A DNA stretch of 64,000 nt from Shewanella dokdonensis. Its GTDB lineage: Bacteria; Pseudomonadota; Gammaproteobacteria; Enterobacterales; Shewanellaceae. Each line of letters starts with the position of its first letter. Position 1 is the stretch's first letter. Location: contig NZ_CP074572.1 in assembly GCF_018394335.1 (NCBI RefSeq), positions 682,001 through 746,000 on the forward strand. The letters run 5' to 3'. Of the stretch, positions 9,329-22,317 are shown one piece after another. The notes under the pieces are model-generated. The model worked only from the letters and a program-made list of their open reading frames with translations, ran no database searches and was not told the origin of the DNA. The translations under genes were made by a program, and so were the position numbers.

Positions 9329-10067
9329 CCATGTTGTCCTAATTACTGGAGCGACAGGTGGTGTCGGAAAGGCCTTGAGCTATTGCTTTGCAACCAAAGG
9401 GTATCTGGTGGCAATTGGTTACCATAGCAATAAACAGCAGGCTGAAAATCTAGCTGCTGAATTAAATGCTAAAGGTTATCAAACGTTGGCCATTAATATC
9501 GATTATCGTTCAAGAAACACCATCCAACAGTCGCTACTAGCAATTGAAAATTACTTTGGTAGTAAGGTATCAATCTTGATTAATAATGGTGCGATTGCGC
9601 AAGAGAAGCCGTTTGCCACTATCACAGACAGTGACTGGCAAACAATGCTTGATATCAATCTCCAAGGACCTTTCCGAGCGACACAAGAAGTGTTGCCCTT
9701 TATGCAACAGCAGCATTGGGGAAGAATTATCAACATCACAAGTATTGGCGGACAATGGGGAGGATTTAATCAGGTGCATTATGCGGCATCAAAAGCAGCT
9801 TTAATTAACTTCACTCAATCTATCGCCAAAATATATTCTGCGGACGGCATTGCGAGCATGGCGGTGGCGATTGGATTAGTTGCAACAGATATGTCAGCAA
9901 ATGAGCTAGCAACAGAGGCAGGAAAAGAAAAAGTACGAAATATACCTGCTCGCAGATTAGCGGCTGCTGAAGAGATTGCGATTCAAGTCGAAAATTTATG
10001 CCAAGATAATGCGTTTTATTTGACTGGACAGACCCTTAACATGAACGGCGGGATGTATTTTGGATAA
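9321..10067 (+). CDS. Short-chain dehydrogenase/reductase (FabG-like)
   Basis: A 248-aa classical SDR. The cofactor motif is TGATGGVGKAL near the N-terminus, NNGA follows at the NNAG position, and the catalytic Ser-Tyr-Lys set is visible as INITSIGGQ and YAASKAAL. The C-terminus TGQTLNMNGGMYFG is typical of 3-oxoacyl-ACP-reductase-like SDRs. The ATG at 9321 is preferred over upstream in-frame starts because it overlaps the transketolase stop (ATGACTAG), fitting a coupled operon. It probably reduces a keto group on the sugar or on an acyl precursor produced by the transketolase-like pair; the substrate cannot be read from sequence. Confidence 0.85.
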   Translation: MTSHVVLITGATGGVGKALSYCFATKGYLVAIGYHSNKQQAENLAAELNAKGYQTLAINIDYRSRNTIQQSLLAIENYFGSKVSILINNGAIAQEKPFATITDSDWQTMLDINLQGPFRATQEVLPFMQQQHWGRIINITSIGGQWGGFNQVHYAASKAALINFTQSIAKIYSADGIASMAVAIGLVATDMSANELATEAGKEKVRNIPARRLAAAEEIAIQVENLCQDNAFYLTGQTLNMNGGMYFG

Positions 10068-10074
10068 TATAGCA

Positions 10075-11226
10075 ATGATCGATAGAACCAGTTTTGTAGG
10101 ATGTGAAGCCCAGTCACTGATCACATATAAGTGGGATATAACTGGAATTGGTGAATTAGACATATCCTTTGGAATTTGCCCAGAAACTGGTTTAGTATTG
10201 CAGACTCATACAGTAGCTCCTAGTGTGATGGAGCATTATTATAAATTTATAGCCACATATGTTGCGCCAGGAAGGAACGGCGCACCTAGTCTAGCAAAAA
10301 TTAAAGACTTAAATAGGCTAGTTTCCATAATAAAGGCTACCTGTGAGAAATTCCCTAAACATGTGCTCCAATTTGGTAGTTCCGATGGGTATACACTGTC
10401 ACAATTCAAAAAAATGGAAGTACCAACGTTTTAGGAATAGAACCTAGTGATACTAGTAGAACATATGCCATAAACCATTATAAGGTACCAACAATTGACA
10501 GTACTATAGAAAAATATAAATCAGATGAAAAATTTGAGTTAATTATTGCAACTCATGTTTTAGAACATTTATATAACCCTAAAATAGTTCTCGAGAAAAT
10601 ATCAAAAAACTTAACTGAAGATGGATATTTATTAATTGAAGTTCCATTGTGGGAAAAAGAATATTTGCAACCCATAGGGGTTTTAAGTTTCGAACATTTA
10701 AACTACTTTTGTGAAAAATCATTGACATCAATAGTTGAAACAAGTGGATACCAAATATTACACTTATCGAAAAATTATAATATAAACCAGTATCCAGTTA
10801 TAACAATAGTTGCAAAAAAAATAGAAGTGCAAAAAAAACAATTAGTTCTAATTATAAAAAGAATAAGGAAATACTTATTTCTTATATTGAGAGAGAGAAG
10901 ATTTTCTGGAAAAATATAGAAGAAAAAATATTAGGAAAAATAAAAAGACAAAATAAATCATATATATACTGTGGCGGAGTGCATACATCACAGCTTTTAT
11001 CAATGACAAATATTAAAAATATTATCGATATATTGATGATTTTCGATGGAAGTCCCACCAAGCAAGGAAAAAAATTGATGGAATTGAAATAATCCCACCT
11101 CAATCTATATTAGGACTAGAAGAAAATTCTAATATCATTATTTCGTCTAGAGCATCTGAAACAGAGATCATGGAATATATTTTGGACATAAGGAATGATC
11201 TAAACATAATTCAAATCTATAATTGA
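10075..11226 (+). CDS. SAM-dependent C-methyltransferase-like protein (three frameshifts)
   Basis: The N-terminal segment (GICPETGLVLQTHTVAPSVMEHYY), a motif-I-like stretch VLQFGSSDGYTL, then FELIIATHVLEHLYNP and GYLLIEVP, identify a class I methyltransferase of the type with a C-terminal methyltransferase_14-like domain (IYCGGVHTSQLLS and PTKQGKKIDGIEIIPP). The frame is broken at the A7 run 10408-10414, the A5 run 10910-10914 and the A7 run at about 11068-11074. One extra A at each site gives a continuous protein of about 384 aa ending at 11226. The coding sequence is much more AT-rich than the flanking cluster genes, as is the next gene, suggesting that both were acquired together. It probably methylates the nonulosonic acid or its side chain. 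An alternative start is TTG 10060. Confidence 0.7.
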
Positions 11227-11240
11227 AATGAGGATGTATA

Positions 11241-12519
11241 ATGAATTTTCTTATAATCGGTGGTTATGACACTAAAAATTTAGGTGATTATGCATCATTC
11301 TTGGCCTTAAAAAAGATTTTTAGTGAAGAAAACCCAAATTTTATTGTACTTAGTCGCCATCCAAATGATAATTTTTCAAAGGAATTTGATGTAACTTGTA
11401 TAAGAAATCTAGATCACCAAACAAAAGAACAATCCCATGGTAGAATTTTTAATGGCTTTAACAGCAATGACAATAACGATCACTTAAAAAAATTTATGAT
11501 GAAATATCAAAATGTGATGTTGTAATTATAGGGAATGGGAGACTATTTGTCGATATATCACTCGACTTTATGAAGGGTCCACTATCTTACTTCTCTATCA
11601 TTGTTATTTTAGCAAAATTCATGGGAAAACCAATAGTATTAAGTTCCATTTCATTAGTTCACCCAGAAACCGATTTAGGCAAAAAACACTTAAAATTCAT
11701 ATTGAATAATTCCAATGCTGTTTTAGTCAGAGAGAATTATTCTTCTAGTGTTGCAAAATCATATATTGACAATCCTAAAAAAATAATAACATTACCAGAT
11801 ATTGCCTTTGCATTAACTAAAAATGAAAGTAACGAATCATCTATATATATAGAAAAAAATAAAAAGTATGTGGGTGTGAATTTCAGGGGGTTGATTTCAC
11901 AAAAAATACGAACGAAGATGAAATAATTGTGAATGCAAAAAAAATAGAATCACTAATAGATAATTATGACATGGATGTTTTATTTATTAGCCAATGTAAC
12001 TATGACGTAGATAGTAAAATAACTGACGACAGAGTGATAAATAAAAGAGTATTCGAACAATTAGGAAGAAATTATAAAAAGCGATGTGTATTAATAGAAG
12101 ATGAATTAACTCTAAAAGAGACATTATCTATATATAGAAATATTGAACACTTATTTACATATAGACGACACGGTTTCATATTAGCTTTAACCCAAGGAAC
12201 TACAGCTTCATTAATATGCCAAGAAATTAATACTACAATAGTTAAAGAAACTGTAAATTTAGATTCATTATATTTAGGAAAACATAGTGATTTTAACATT
12301 CCAAAAATAGACATAACTAAAGTCCATGCACTGCTAGAAGAAAAAATGCACAGTGCATTCAATATAAAAATATCATTAAAGATATTGTATGTGACTACTC
12401 AATGTAAAATAATTAATGAAATAGTATTTCTAATTTTTAAAAGTAACTTATTTCACCAAATCATGGAATTGTTAGATGCGATATTTGTTAATTATCGGAG
12501 CAGGGTACGAAGCCTGTGA
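11241..12519 (+). CDS. Polysaccharide pyruvyltransferase-family protein (two frameshifts)
   Basis: The start ATG 11241 follows GAGG at 11229-11232. The protein opens with IIGGYDTKNLGDYASFLAL, continues with VVIIGNGRLF, GKPIVLSSISLVHP and ITLPDIAFAL, and ends with a YRRHGFILALTQG motif, the pattern of the PS_pyruv_trans family. Members add ketal pyruvate to sugars; some homologues act in other sugar modifications. Frames are joined by one A in the A7 run at 11486-11492 (HLKKIYDEISKCDVV) and one G in the G5 run 11886-11890 (FRGVDFTKNTNEDEI). The annotated end overlaps the next gene by 44 bases. A third indel close to 12470 might instead give a stop at the TAG just before that gene. Strongly AT-rich, like its methyltransferase neighbour. 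Confidence 0.65.
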
Positions 12520-13691
12520 AGGCATCAAAATCGCCAAAAGTATGGGCTTAGGGCTGATTATTGCTGATGGCAATCCATCTGCGCCAGGATTTGCTTGGGC
12601 AAACCATGTCATTGTTGCCAGCACCTATGATGGCGAGGCTATCGCCAATCAAGCAATGACGTTGAAAGCTACAGGCATAACTATTGATGGTGTAATAGCC
12701 ATGTGCGCCGATGTCCCGATGAGTGTTGCCATTGTTGCTAAGGCGCTACAACTGCCAGGTTTAAGCTTAGAATCTGCACATTGGGTGGCGGATAAATTGG
12801 CGATGAAAGATCGTCTGAAAGCGATGAATATCCCTATTCCGGCCTATTGTGCCGTACCCGAAAAATCTGACATTGAAAAATGTGCCAGCCTTATTGGGTT
12901 ACCACTGGTTATCAAGCCAGTAGACAGCCGAGGTGCCCGCGGTGTGCAGTATATTGATAGTATTGAACAATTACCACAGGCATGGGAACTAGCTGCCAGA
13001 GAATCGCCCACTGGGCGGGTGATGATGGAGGAATATTTACCGGGTCCACAATTTAGCACTGAAACATTAGCAGATTGTGGCAACTACTTTACGCTGGGTT
13101 TTTCCGACCGAAACTATGAGTGGCTAGAAAAACCAAACCGTTCATGATTGAAAATGGCGGCGATAGCCCTACTTCGCAGACCATAGAAGTGAAACAACAA
13201 GTTATCACAACGGTCGAGCGCGCAGCAAAAGCGTTAGGCATTGCAACCGGCGTAGCAAAAGGTGACATGGTATTTTCTAATGGGCAGGCCAAAGTCATTG
13301 AAATTGCGGGGCGTTTATCAGGGGGTACTTTTCAACTACGCAAATTCCATTGGCAACGGGTGTTAACTTCATTGAAAAAGCAATTAAACTAGCACTAGGA
13401 GAACATTTATCCAAACAAGAGGTCAGTGCCCAATATGAAAAAGGGGTGGCAATTCGCTATCTGGATCTTCCTCCTGGGAAAATCAGCGCAATTGAACATC
13501 TGGATAAAGCAAAGGCTTTAGTCGGCGTTGAACTGTTATCACTGTTTATTCAACCTGGCGATATCATAAAACCGCTAGTAAACCATACTCAACGTGCTGG
13601 TTTTGTCATCAGCTGTGCCGCGACAAAAGAGGATGCGATAGCCGTCGCCAACACATCACTAGCACAATTAAAAATCTGCTACGAGTCATAA
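12476..13691 (+). CDS. ATP-grasp ligase (carbamoyl-phosphate-synthase-like); two frameshifts
   Basis: An ATP-grasp protein of about 405 aa. It has an N-terminal pre-ATP-grasp domain (LLIIGAGYEACEGIKIAKSMG), the ATP-binding region (GLPLVIKPVDSRGARGV, RVMMEEYLPGPQFSTETL) and the metal/ATP site near FSNGQAKVIEIAGRLSGG. Frames are restored by one A in the A5 run 13128-13132 (LEKTKPFMIEN) and one T in the T4 run 13329-13332 (GGTFSTTQIPLATGVNF). Enzymes of this fold join a carboxylate to an amine, thiol or phosphate. In a Pse-type pathway without a recognisable acetyltransferase, this is the best candidate for attaching an acyl or aminoacyl group to the sugar. That is inference. GC content returns to the chromosomal level here. 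Confidence 0.75.
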
Positions 13692-13698
13692 CTAACTC

Positions 13699-15605
13699 AT
13701 GCGACTTTATACTGTTTTTCATCTGAATCTGGCATTTTCATCAATCGATGAGCAAAATCATGCCGATGTGGTGAACTGTTGTTATGAGCCAATTCTGCAA
13801 CTAGCAAAATCTGGCTACCCCATCGGTATTGAAGCAACCGTTTATACCTTAGAAGCCATAGCGAAAGTCGCACCACAATGGCTAGAAGATCTCTCAACGC
13901 TTATTAAACAAGGCTGCTGCGAACTTATTGCCAGTGGTGATAGCCAAATTATCGGACCGTTGGTTCCCGCAGATGTCAATCGACATAACCTGAGATTAGG
14001 TCAGCAGGGTTATCAAGCGCTAATCGGTACCACACCCACTATTGCCTATATTAATGAACAAGCAGTGTCAGAGAGCTTACTGGATATCTACCTTGATGCC
14101 GGATTTGATGCTGTAATCGTCGAGTGGGATAACCCTTTTTCTCATAATGAGCATTGGGATCACCAGGCACTTAATCGCCCTGCAACGCTGGCAACGGCGT
14201 CGGGCCGCTGCATAAAAGTGATCTGGAATCATGCGATTGGCTTTCAAAAATTTCAGCGTTATGTGCATGGGGAGCTAGTGCTACAAGACTATCTACAGTA
14301 CCTGCAAAAAATTACCAATGCCGGTATTGAAGTTTTCCCAGTTTATGGCAGTGATGCCGAAGTGTTTGATTATCGCCCGGGACGTTATGGCACTGAAGCA
14401 GAAAAAATTAACGGCGAATGGCAACGAATCGCGATGCTGTTTAAGCAGGCGCTAAGCCAAGGACACAAATGGTTGCTACCTAGTGAAACCTTAACGCTAT
14501 GGCAAGACGGCGAGAAACTGAAACTCGCAACAGCAGCTCATCCTGTCGCTGTAAAAAAGCAGGCAAAATACAACATCACGCGTTGGGGGCTGAGTGGCCG
14601 TAATGATGTACTGCTCAATAGTCTTTGTTACCGAGATTACCAGCAACTAATAGTCAATAACACAACAACTGATGAAGACTGGCGTAGCTTATGTCGCCTA
14701 TGGGCCAGTGATTTACGTACCCATCTGACGCCTACCCGCTATCAAAAACTAGCACTTGTGGCGCCGAATAAACCGTGCCCCCAATGGCAAATTTATAACC
14801 ACCAACGCCATGACTGGCATATCAGCTATGATGAAGAACGGCGGCGATTATTGGTAAAAACAGCAGAGGTGCATCTGAAACTCAATGCTAACCGCGGATT
14901 GGCCGTCGAATTACTCGCGTTTGACTCACAACAATTTGTACCGATTGTTGGTACGCTTTCCCATGGTTTTTTTGACCACATCAGTTATGGTGCAGATTTC
15001 TATACCAACCACATGGTAATAGAGCGCTTTACTCATCGAGACAGGGTGACTGATCTAGAGCGGGTATCCTACCAGCTATGGCAGGAGGGAGACGCACTTA
15101 TTATCAGCACAGAACTATCCTTAAAAATTGGTAAAGTCATTAAGTATTTCCGACTCAATGGCGAATCGGTCACCTGCGGATTTCTGTTTGAGCAACACCT
15201 ACGGCCTGAAGCATCAATAAGATTAGGATTTATCACCCTACTTAACTGCCATGGCCGCTGTTGGTATGAAACCCATCTTGGGGGGATACTGCCGAACATT
15301 TTCATGCCGACAGTGATTTTGACCATGGGACACCGGTTTCATCCATCGTCTCTGCCAATTGTGCGCTTGGGGCAACTACTGGGGAAGTACGCTTTGGAGT
15401 TAATAGTAATGGGATTAAATTAACTTGGGATCCCGCCAATGGTGCGGCACTGCCGATGCTTTCCTGTAAAAAAATTAATGATACTTATCTCAACCGCTTA
15501 TGGTTTTCGCTAGCTGAAGCTGACGAGACATTGAAAGCAGGTGGCTATCTGCCTGATTTCAGTTTCCAGATCGAGCCTTGCTCATTGCCCGAGGAATCTT
15601 TATGA
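13699..15605 (+). CDS. Glycoside hydrolase family 57-like protein; one frameshift
   Basis: About 635 aa. The N-terminal half matches the GH57 fold: FHLNLAFSSI, GIEATVYTLEAI, CCELIASGDSQIIGPLVP, YINEQAVSE and DAGFDAVIVEWDNP. Cytoplasmic GH57-like proteins without a signal peptide occur in some nonulosonic-acid loci; their substrate is not established. The frame breaks at the G6 run 15280-15285. One more G gives HLGGDTAEHFHADSDFDHGTPVSS and a C-terminus through FSFQIEPCSLPEESL to a stop at 15605. That stop overlaps the next ATG as ATGA, which strongly supports the corrected end. Seven bases separate it from the ATP-grasp gene, so both lie in one operon. Confidence 0.7.
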
Positions 15606-17314
15606 ACATTCTTGCAGTAGTAGGCGCTCGATTAAATTCCAGTCGGCTACCGGGGAAGCATCTGCTATCGCTGGCAGGCCAGCCGATGATCCACCATATT
15701 TTTCAGCGACTACAACAATGTCAGCAGATAAATACTAGGGTACTGGCAACCACCGCTGATGCATTCAACCAGCCGTTAGTGGATTGGGCCCATAGCCACG
15801 CCGTAGAGGTGATGGCATATAGCGGCAATGTGGATGATCTGGTAGGCCGTATCGACACTGTGGTGCAACAATATAACGCTGATTATATTGTCTACATCTG
15901 CGGAGACTGCCCACTTATTGAACCAGCCTTTATCGATCATGCACTAACGCAACTTATCGCCCATCCGCAAAAGGACAGCATCAAGCTTACCCCAGGAACG
16001 GAGACCATCCATGAAGGTATTGCAGTATACAGCCATCATGGTTGGCAAAAATTAGTGGCGATCAGCACATCGGATTTGGCTCGTGAACATGTGGGCTATG
16101 GCAATAAACTCACGCCAGTGCTGGATGCCTTAGAAATTGGGGATTGCGCCGATTTCAGCAAAATAAAACATAGAATTTCTGTAGATACTGATGCCGATTA
16201 CCGCTTTATGAGTGAAATATACCGCCGCTGGTATCAACATCATGGCGAGTCAACTATCGTCAGTCTCAGTTGGGTTCAGCAGCAATTACTCATGGATCCG
16301 CAGTTACGGCAAATAAATGCGCATGTACACCAGAAATTGCCGAATGTAAAGTACCGTAAAGCCGTAATACTTTGTCAGGTTGGTGCTGATGTGGGTATGG
16401 GGCATTTACGTCGAAGTGTACTATTGGCAAATGCCTTGATGGAGCAGCTTTCTATCGGAGTGCAACTGCATATCATTGGTGAATCCAGAGCACTACCGTG
16501 GCTACAAGCGAACCTGGCAAAATGGCATACCGATATAACCGAAGCACTCACTGTACTTAAAGAACTCAACGCTGATCTATGGATCGTCGATTTACATCCA
16601 GCGTTTGTGCCACAGCAACAGCTGATCGATTTTTGTTGCACAGCAAAGGCAAACCAGCAAAGAATCATTGCGATAGACAAATGTGACTTTTTACTGCCAC
16701 ACATAGATCTACTATTTGTACCTTCATTTTTTTGCGAACTTGAACACCCCAATTTGAGTTTTGGCTGGGAGAACTATCTTTTCACACCACAAACCGCAAC
16801 CAAGAAAAATCAACTATTGGTACTTACAGGCGGTAGTGATGCGCTCAAATATGGTGCATGGTTAGCCGAGACCATCGATGCCTGCGTACCGGCAGATATC
16901 GAGCGCATTTGGATCCAAGGACCTTATGCGGAAGCGCCACAATTACCTGAAAGTTCCCATTGGAAAAAACTTCAAAATCCTGCAAACCTACCGACATTAG
17001 TTGCAGAGTCTGCAACCATTATCAGTTGCTATGGGTTATCTTTATTTGAGGCTATCGCATCTAAAGCGCTCACCATATTACTGCCAGCGAAACAATTGAC
17101 CAGCAGTAATGAATTACGGTTTTTAAAACAGCTTCAATGCTGTTTTATTTGTGAGCATGAGCAAGATATAGCACCAATCTTACGGCAAGTGTTTAATGCC
17201 AAAGATACAGATACTAAACAACAAATACTCGATAATGCAGCGGCACTAACTGCAAACATTGATGGGGTAAATATTTTCTGCAAGAAGATCCAAGCTATGT
17301 TTAATGGTTCATAA
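15602..17314 (+). CDS. PseF-PseG fusion: CMP-sugar cytidylyltransferase plus nucleotide-sugar hydrolase
   Basis: 570 aa with two domains. Residues about 1-235 are a SpsF/PseF-type cytidylyltransferase (ILAVVGARLNSSRLPGKHLL, VYICGDCPLIEP, ISVDTDADYRFM). Residues about 255-570 are PseG-like, beginning AVILCQVGADVGMGHLRRS with the Gly-rich loop and catalytic-type His, and ending with a UDP-binding GT-B-like region (LTGGSDALKYGAWLAET, SCYGLSLFEAIASK). PseG removes UDP from the 2,4-diacetamido sugar, and PseF later activates the nonulosonic acid with CTP, so the fusion supplies steps on both sides of the NeuB-type synthase. ATG 15602 is chosen because it overlaps the corrected stop of the GH57-like gene. 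The frame is intact. Confidence 0.85.
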   Translation: MNILAVVGARLNSSRLPGKHLLSLAGQPMIHHIFQRLQQCQQINTRVLATTADAFNQPLVDWAHSHAVEVMAYSGNVDDLVGRIDTVVQQYNADYIVYICGDCPLIEPAFIDHALTQLIAHPQKDSIKLTPGTETIHEGIAVYSHHGWQKLVAISTSDLAREHVGYGNKLTPVLDALEIGDCADFSKIKHRISVDTDADYRFMSEIYRRWYQHHGESTIVSLSWVQQQLLMDPQLRQINAHVHQKLPNVKYRKAVILCQVGADVGMGHLRRSVLLANALMEQLSIGVQLHIIGESRALPWLQANLAKWHTDITEALTVLKELNADLWIVDLHPAFVPQQQLIDFCCTAKANQQRIIAIDKCDFLLPHIDLLFVPSFFCELEHPNLSFGWENYLFTPQTATKKNQLLVLTGGSDALKYGAWLAETIDACVPADIERIWIQGPYAEAPQLPESSHWKKLQNPANLPTLVAESATIISCYGLSLFEAIASKALTILLPAKQLTSSNELRFLKQLQCCFICEHEQDIAPILRQVFNAKDTDTKQQILDNAAALTANIDGVNIFCKKIQAMFNGS

Positions 17315-17414
17315 CAAGTATTAAATTGTGGCATAGATAAAGTTCTTATCGCCTTTATTTACTGACAGGCTATGAATATTTATACGTTAGCAAATATCAT
17401 TAAGGTGGTAATAA

Positions 17415-19556
<2,142 letters not shown>

Positions 19557-19856
19557 TTTTTATCCTTATCCCAAATGAGTTTTCACCAATGGACACACGA
19601 TACACAGTCGCCATTAACACATTGTTGATATGTATATGATACAAGTTTTACGCCAAACTACAGCTCACAACTAACTTAAAGGTATTCTAAGCTAGAAAAT
19701 ACATGATAACATCATGATTATAAATAAAAATACAAACTTCATATCAACTATTAGCAAAAGACATAATTGGCACGTATATTGACTACAGGTTTTGCCTATA
19801 AAACAGCTCTTTTTCTGTCAAATTTTTGACCATTGCGACGATATTCAGGAAAGTTC
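19557..19856. promoter_or_regulatory. Divergent promoter region between pseB and the second maf, with a sigma-54-like site
   Basis: AT-rich 300 bp without a gene. At 19768-19783 the plus strand reads TGGCACG, four bases, then TTGAC. This matches the sigma-54 pattern TGGCAC-N5-TTGCW with correct spacing, except for A in place of C in the -12 GC pair. In Vibrionales and Shewanella many middle flagellar genes use sigma-54, so the site would fit control of the maf gene starting 74 bases downstream. The mismatch falls in a highly conserved position, so this is only a candidate. A T-rich stretch (CTCTTTTTCTGTCAAATTTTTGACC) including a short TCAAATTTTTGA palindrome lies just before the gene. Confidence 0.35.
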
Positions 19857-22304
19857 ATGGAATCTATCACTTCTGCAGTATTAGCAACGTTTAGTATCAG
19901 TCCTTTCGGCGAAACCTACTTACCAGCAATCAACGGCAGGCAATTTGAAAAGGCGGATTCACAGACCATTTATAATGAAAAATATTCTGATCTATTTAAA
20001 TATGAAGAGATGCTGCATATCTTCATTGGCATGGACTCAGGGTTGTTAACCAACTATATCCTTGAACATGAACATACTCCTGGCAGCTATTTTATTTTTG
20101 TAGAGCTTCCAGAGATTCTACAACTACTGAATATTGAATTAGACAAACAAACACAACAAAAAATTAAGATTTGTGATGAATCTCAGTTAGAAGATATTTT
20201 AGAAGATGAAGGATGTACTGTCTGTATCGCTAAAAAACGCTACATGTTCCACCTCTCATTAGCTGCTGCTAATCAATCTATTATTGAATACAGCTTACTC
20301 TATAAAAACATCCAAGCACTATTAACAAAAACACAATTTGAACTAAATCAGGCTAATGAGCAAAAAATTTTTGTCAATAAGCAACTGCAAAATATTACTG
20401 AAAATCGTTTTCCTATTTCATTGCTAAAAAATCAGCTAAAACATCATATGGCAGTAGTGCTAGGTGGTGGTCCATCACTCGATGAACACTTAAATTGGAT
20501 CAAAAAAATCAAGACTTTTTACTGATCATCGCAGTATCACGAGTGGCGGGAAAGCTAATAGCAGCAGGCATTAATCCAGACTTTGTGATAACCGTAGATC
20601 CTAAAGATGTGAGTTTCGATGTCAGTCGTCAGGTAATACAATATTCTGACAAGCTATTATTAGTAAATGCCTATCATGCTACTAATACTATTATTGGCCA
20701 ATGGCAAGGCCCTAAGCTTTATATGGGGGTAGATTTCCTTGGCAAGATAATATGCCTAATTTGCCTGTTGCAGCGCCTACTGTAACTAACAGCGCCATAG
20801 CCCTTGCCGCATATATTGGTTGTAAGCAAATTTTATTGAGCGGGGTGGATTTATGTCATAGCCGCTCAGGTTTAAGTCATACAAAGGGCACAGACGAAGC
20901 AACCTTAGGCCCAAGCCTTGGGCAACCCTTAGAATGGACTGAGACCTATAAAGGTGAACTAGTTGAATCACCATCACAATTATTACAAGCTGCACAACAA
21001 ATAGCGGAGCAAGCGTCAATACTCAGTAAAAAACAGATAGAAGTCTTTAATCTATCAGAGAATGCAGCAAAAATTGCGTCAGTAACCCATCGAGCTCCAG
21101 AGGATATGCGACTACCTCAATCCCGAAAAATGGCAGTCATGTCGATGGTTATGTCTTTAACCGAAAACCAAGAGAGTCAATGCAGTTATTTACAAGATCT
21201 ACAATACTGTTTTAACGAAGTGAAAACCACTCAACAAGCACTGTCAGCTATTGAAAAATTAACATATAAAGCAAAAATCCAATGTGAACAAGCAGTAAAG
21301 CATGAAGCATTAGATGCAAAGTTATCATCTCTGTTAGAAAAAACAGAATCAAAATTAAATAAAAAATACCTTTCACTAACAAACCTAATTAAAGGGTATG
21401 GATTTTATGAGTTTTCTTTTTCTTAACAAGTCGCCAAGAGGATGAGTGGGATGAGAAACAAATTTTATTAATGAATAGCAGTTACTACCAGGCTTATTAC
21501 GCTATTGCTCACAACTTACGGCTATTACTCGATGAAACGCTATCCCGCATTAGTAGCAGGCTATCTGAGTTGAATAAAGCAACATCATTTGCCGAATTGG
21601 CAAAACAATGGCGTAAGGATATGACCCCAGGAAGAGTTATCATCAGAGAACAACTGATCAATGATAACTGTCCTATTACATTACGTAATGAATTACTAGC
21701 AGAATATCAACAACAACAGCATCATACATATCTTGCACCAGAAGCTCCCGACGCTCTTTATTACAAAATTTTTAGTAAAATAATATTTCTTCAACAAAAA
21801 CATCATTACGAGGGACTAGACTATTTAGCGCGCAACCTAGCTTTATTAGTGGATAAAAATGAGCAATATAAACAACTATATTCTTTAGCTCTAGCCTATA
21901 AATTAGAAATCGAAAACAAGCCAGAAGAAGCTTTGCAGTCATTGCTCACTACGCCTGAAGAGCAACGTTCACAAATTGAACTAAAATATATTTCTCAACT
22001 TGCACTTAAGACTAATAATTTACCGCTTACAGAGAACACTTTATGCCTTTTACAGTCAAAAAATGATCAATTTAAACCCGCTTACGCACAGGTTTTAAAA
22101 ATTCAGGGGAAGAACCAACAAGCGCTCAATACTTATCTGGATTATGTTGAGAAATATCCAAAAGATATACTGACATTATTAAAACTGGCCGAATTTCTGG
22201 TGCACATAGCACAACACCAAGCAGCTATTTCGGTATACACACAAGTATTGGAGCTAGCACCAGATAACATACCAGCCCGGGTCGCATTGCAATCACTGAT
22301 ATAA
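19857..22304 (+). CDS. Long Maf (motility-associated factor) glycosyltransferase with C-terminal repeats; three frameshifts
   Basis: ATG 19857 follows the ribosome site AGGAAAG. The N-terminal region (SISPFGETYLPAINGRQ, IFIGMDSGLLTNYILEH) precedes the DUF115 core: MAVVLGGGPSLDEHLNWI, GINPDFVITVDPKDVS, APTVTNSAIALAAYIGCKQILLSGVDLCH. A coiled segment follows, then a TPR-like C-terminus (SVYTQVLELAPDNIPARVALQSL). Frames join with one base each at A7 20502-20508, the CC at 20737-20738 (VDFPWQDNMPNLP) and T5 21417-21421 (FSFFLTSRQEDEWDEK), giving about 817 aa. It should transfer the activated nonulosonic acid to flagellin. Two Maf proteins flanking one locus is known in Shewanella; the long form with TPR may be the one that contacts flagellin or its chaperone. 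Confidence 0.85.
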
Positions 22305-22317
22305 GGAACTAACGATC

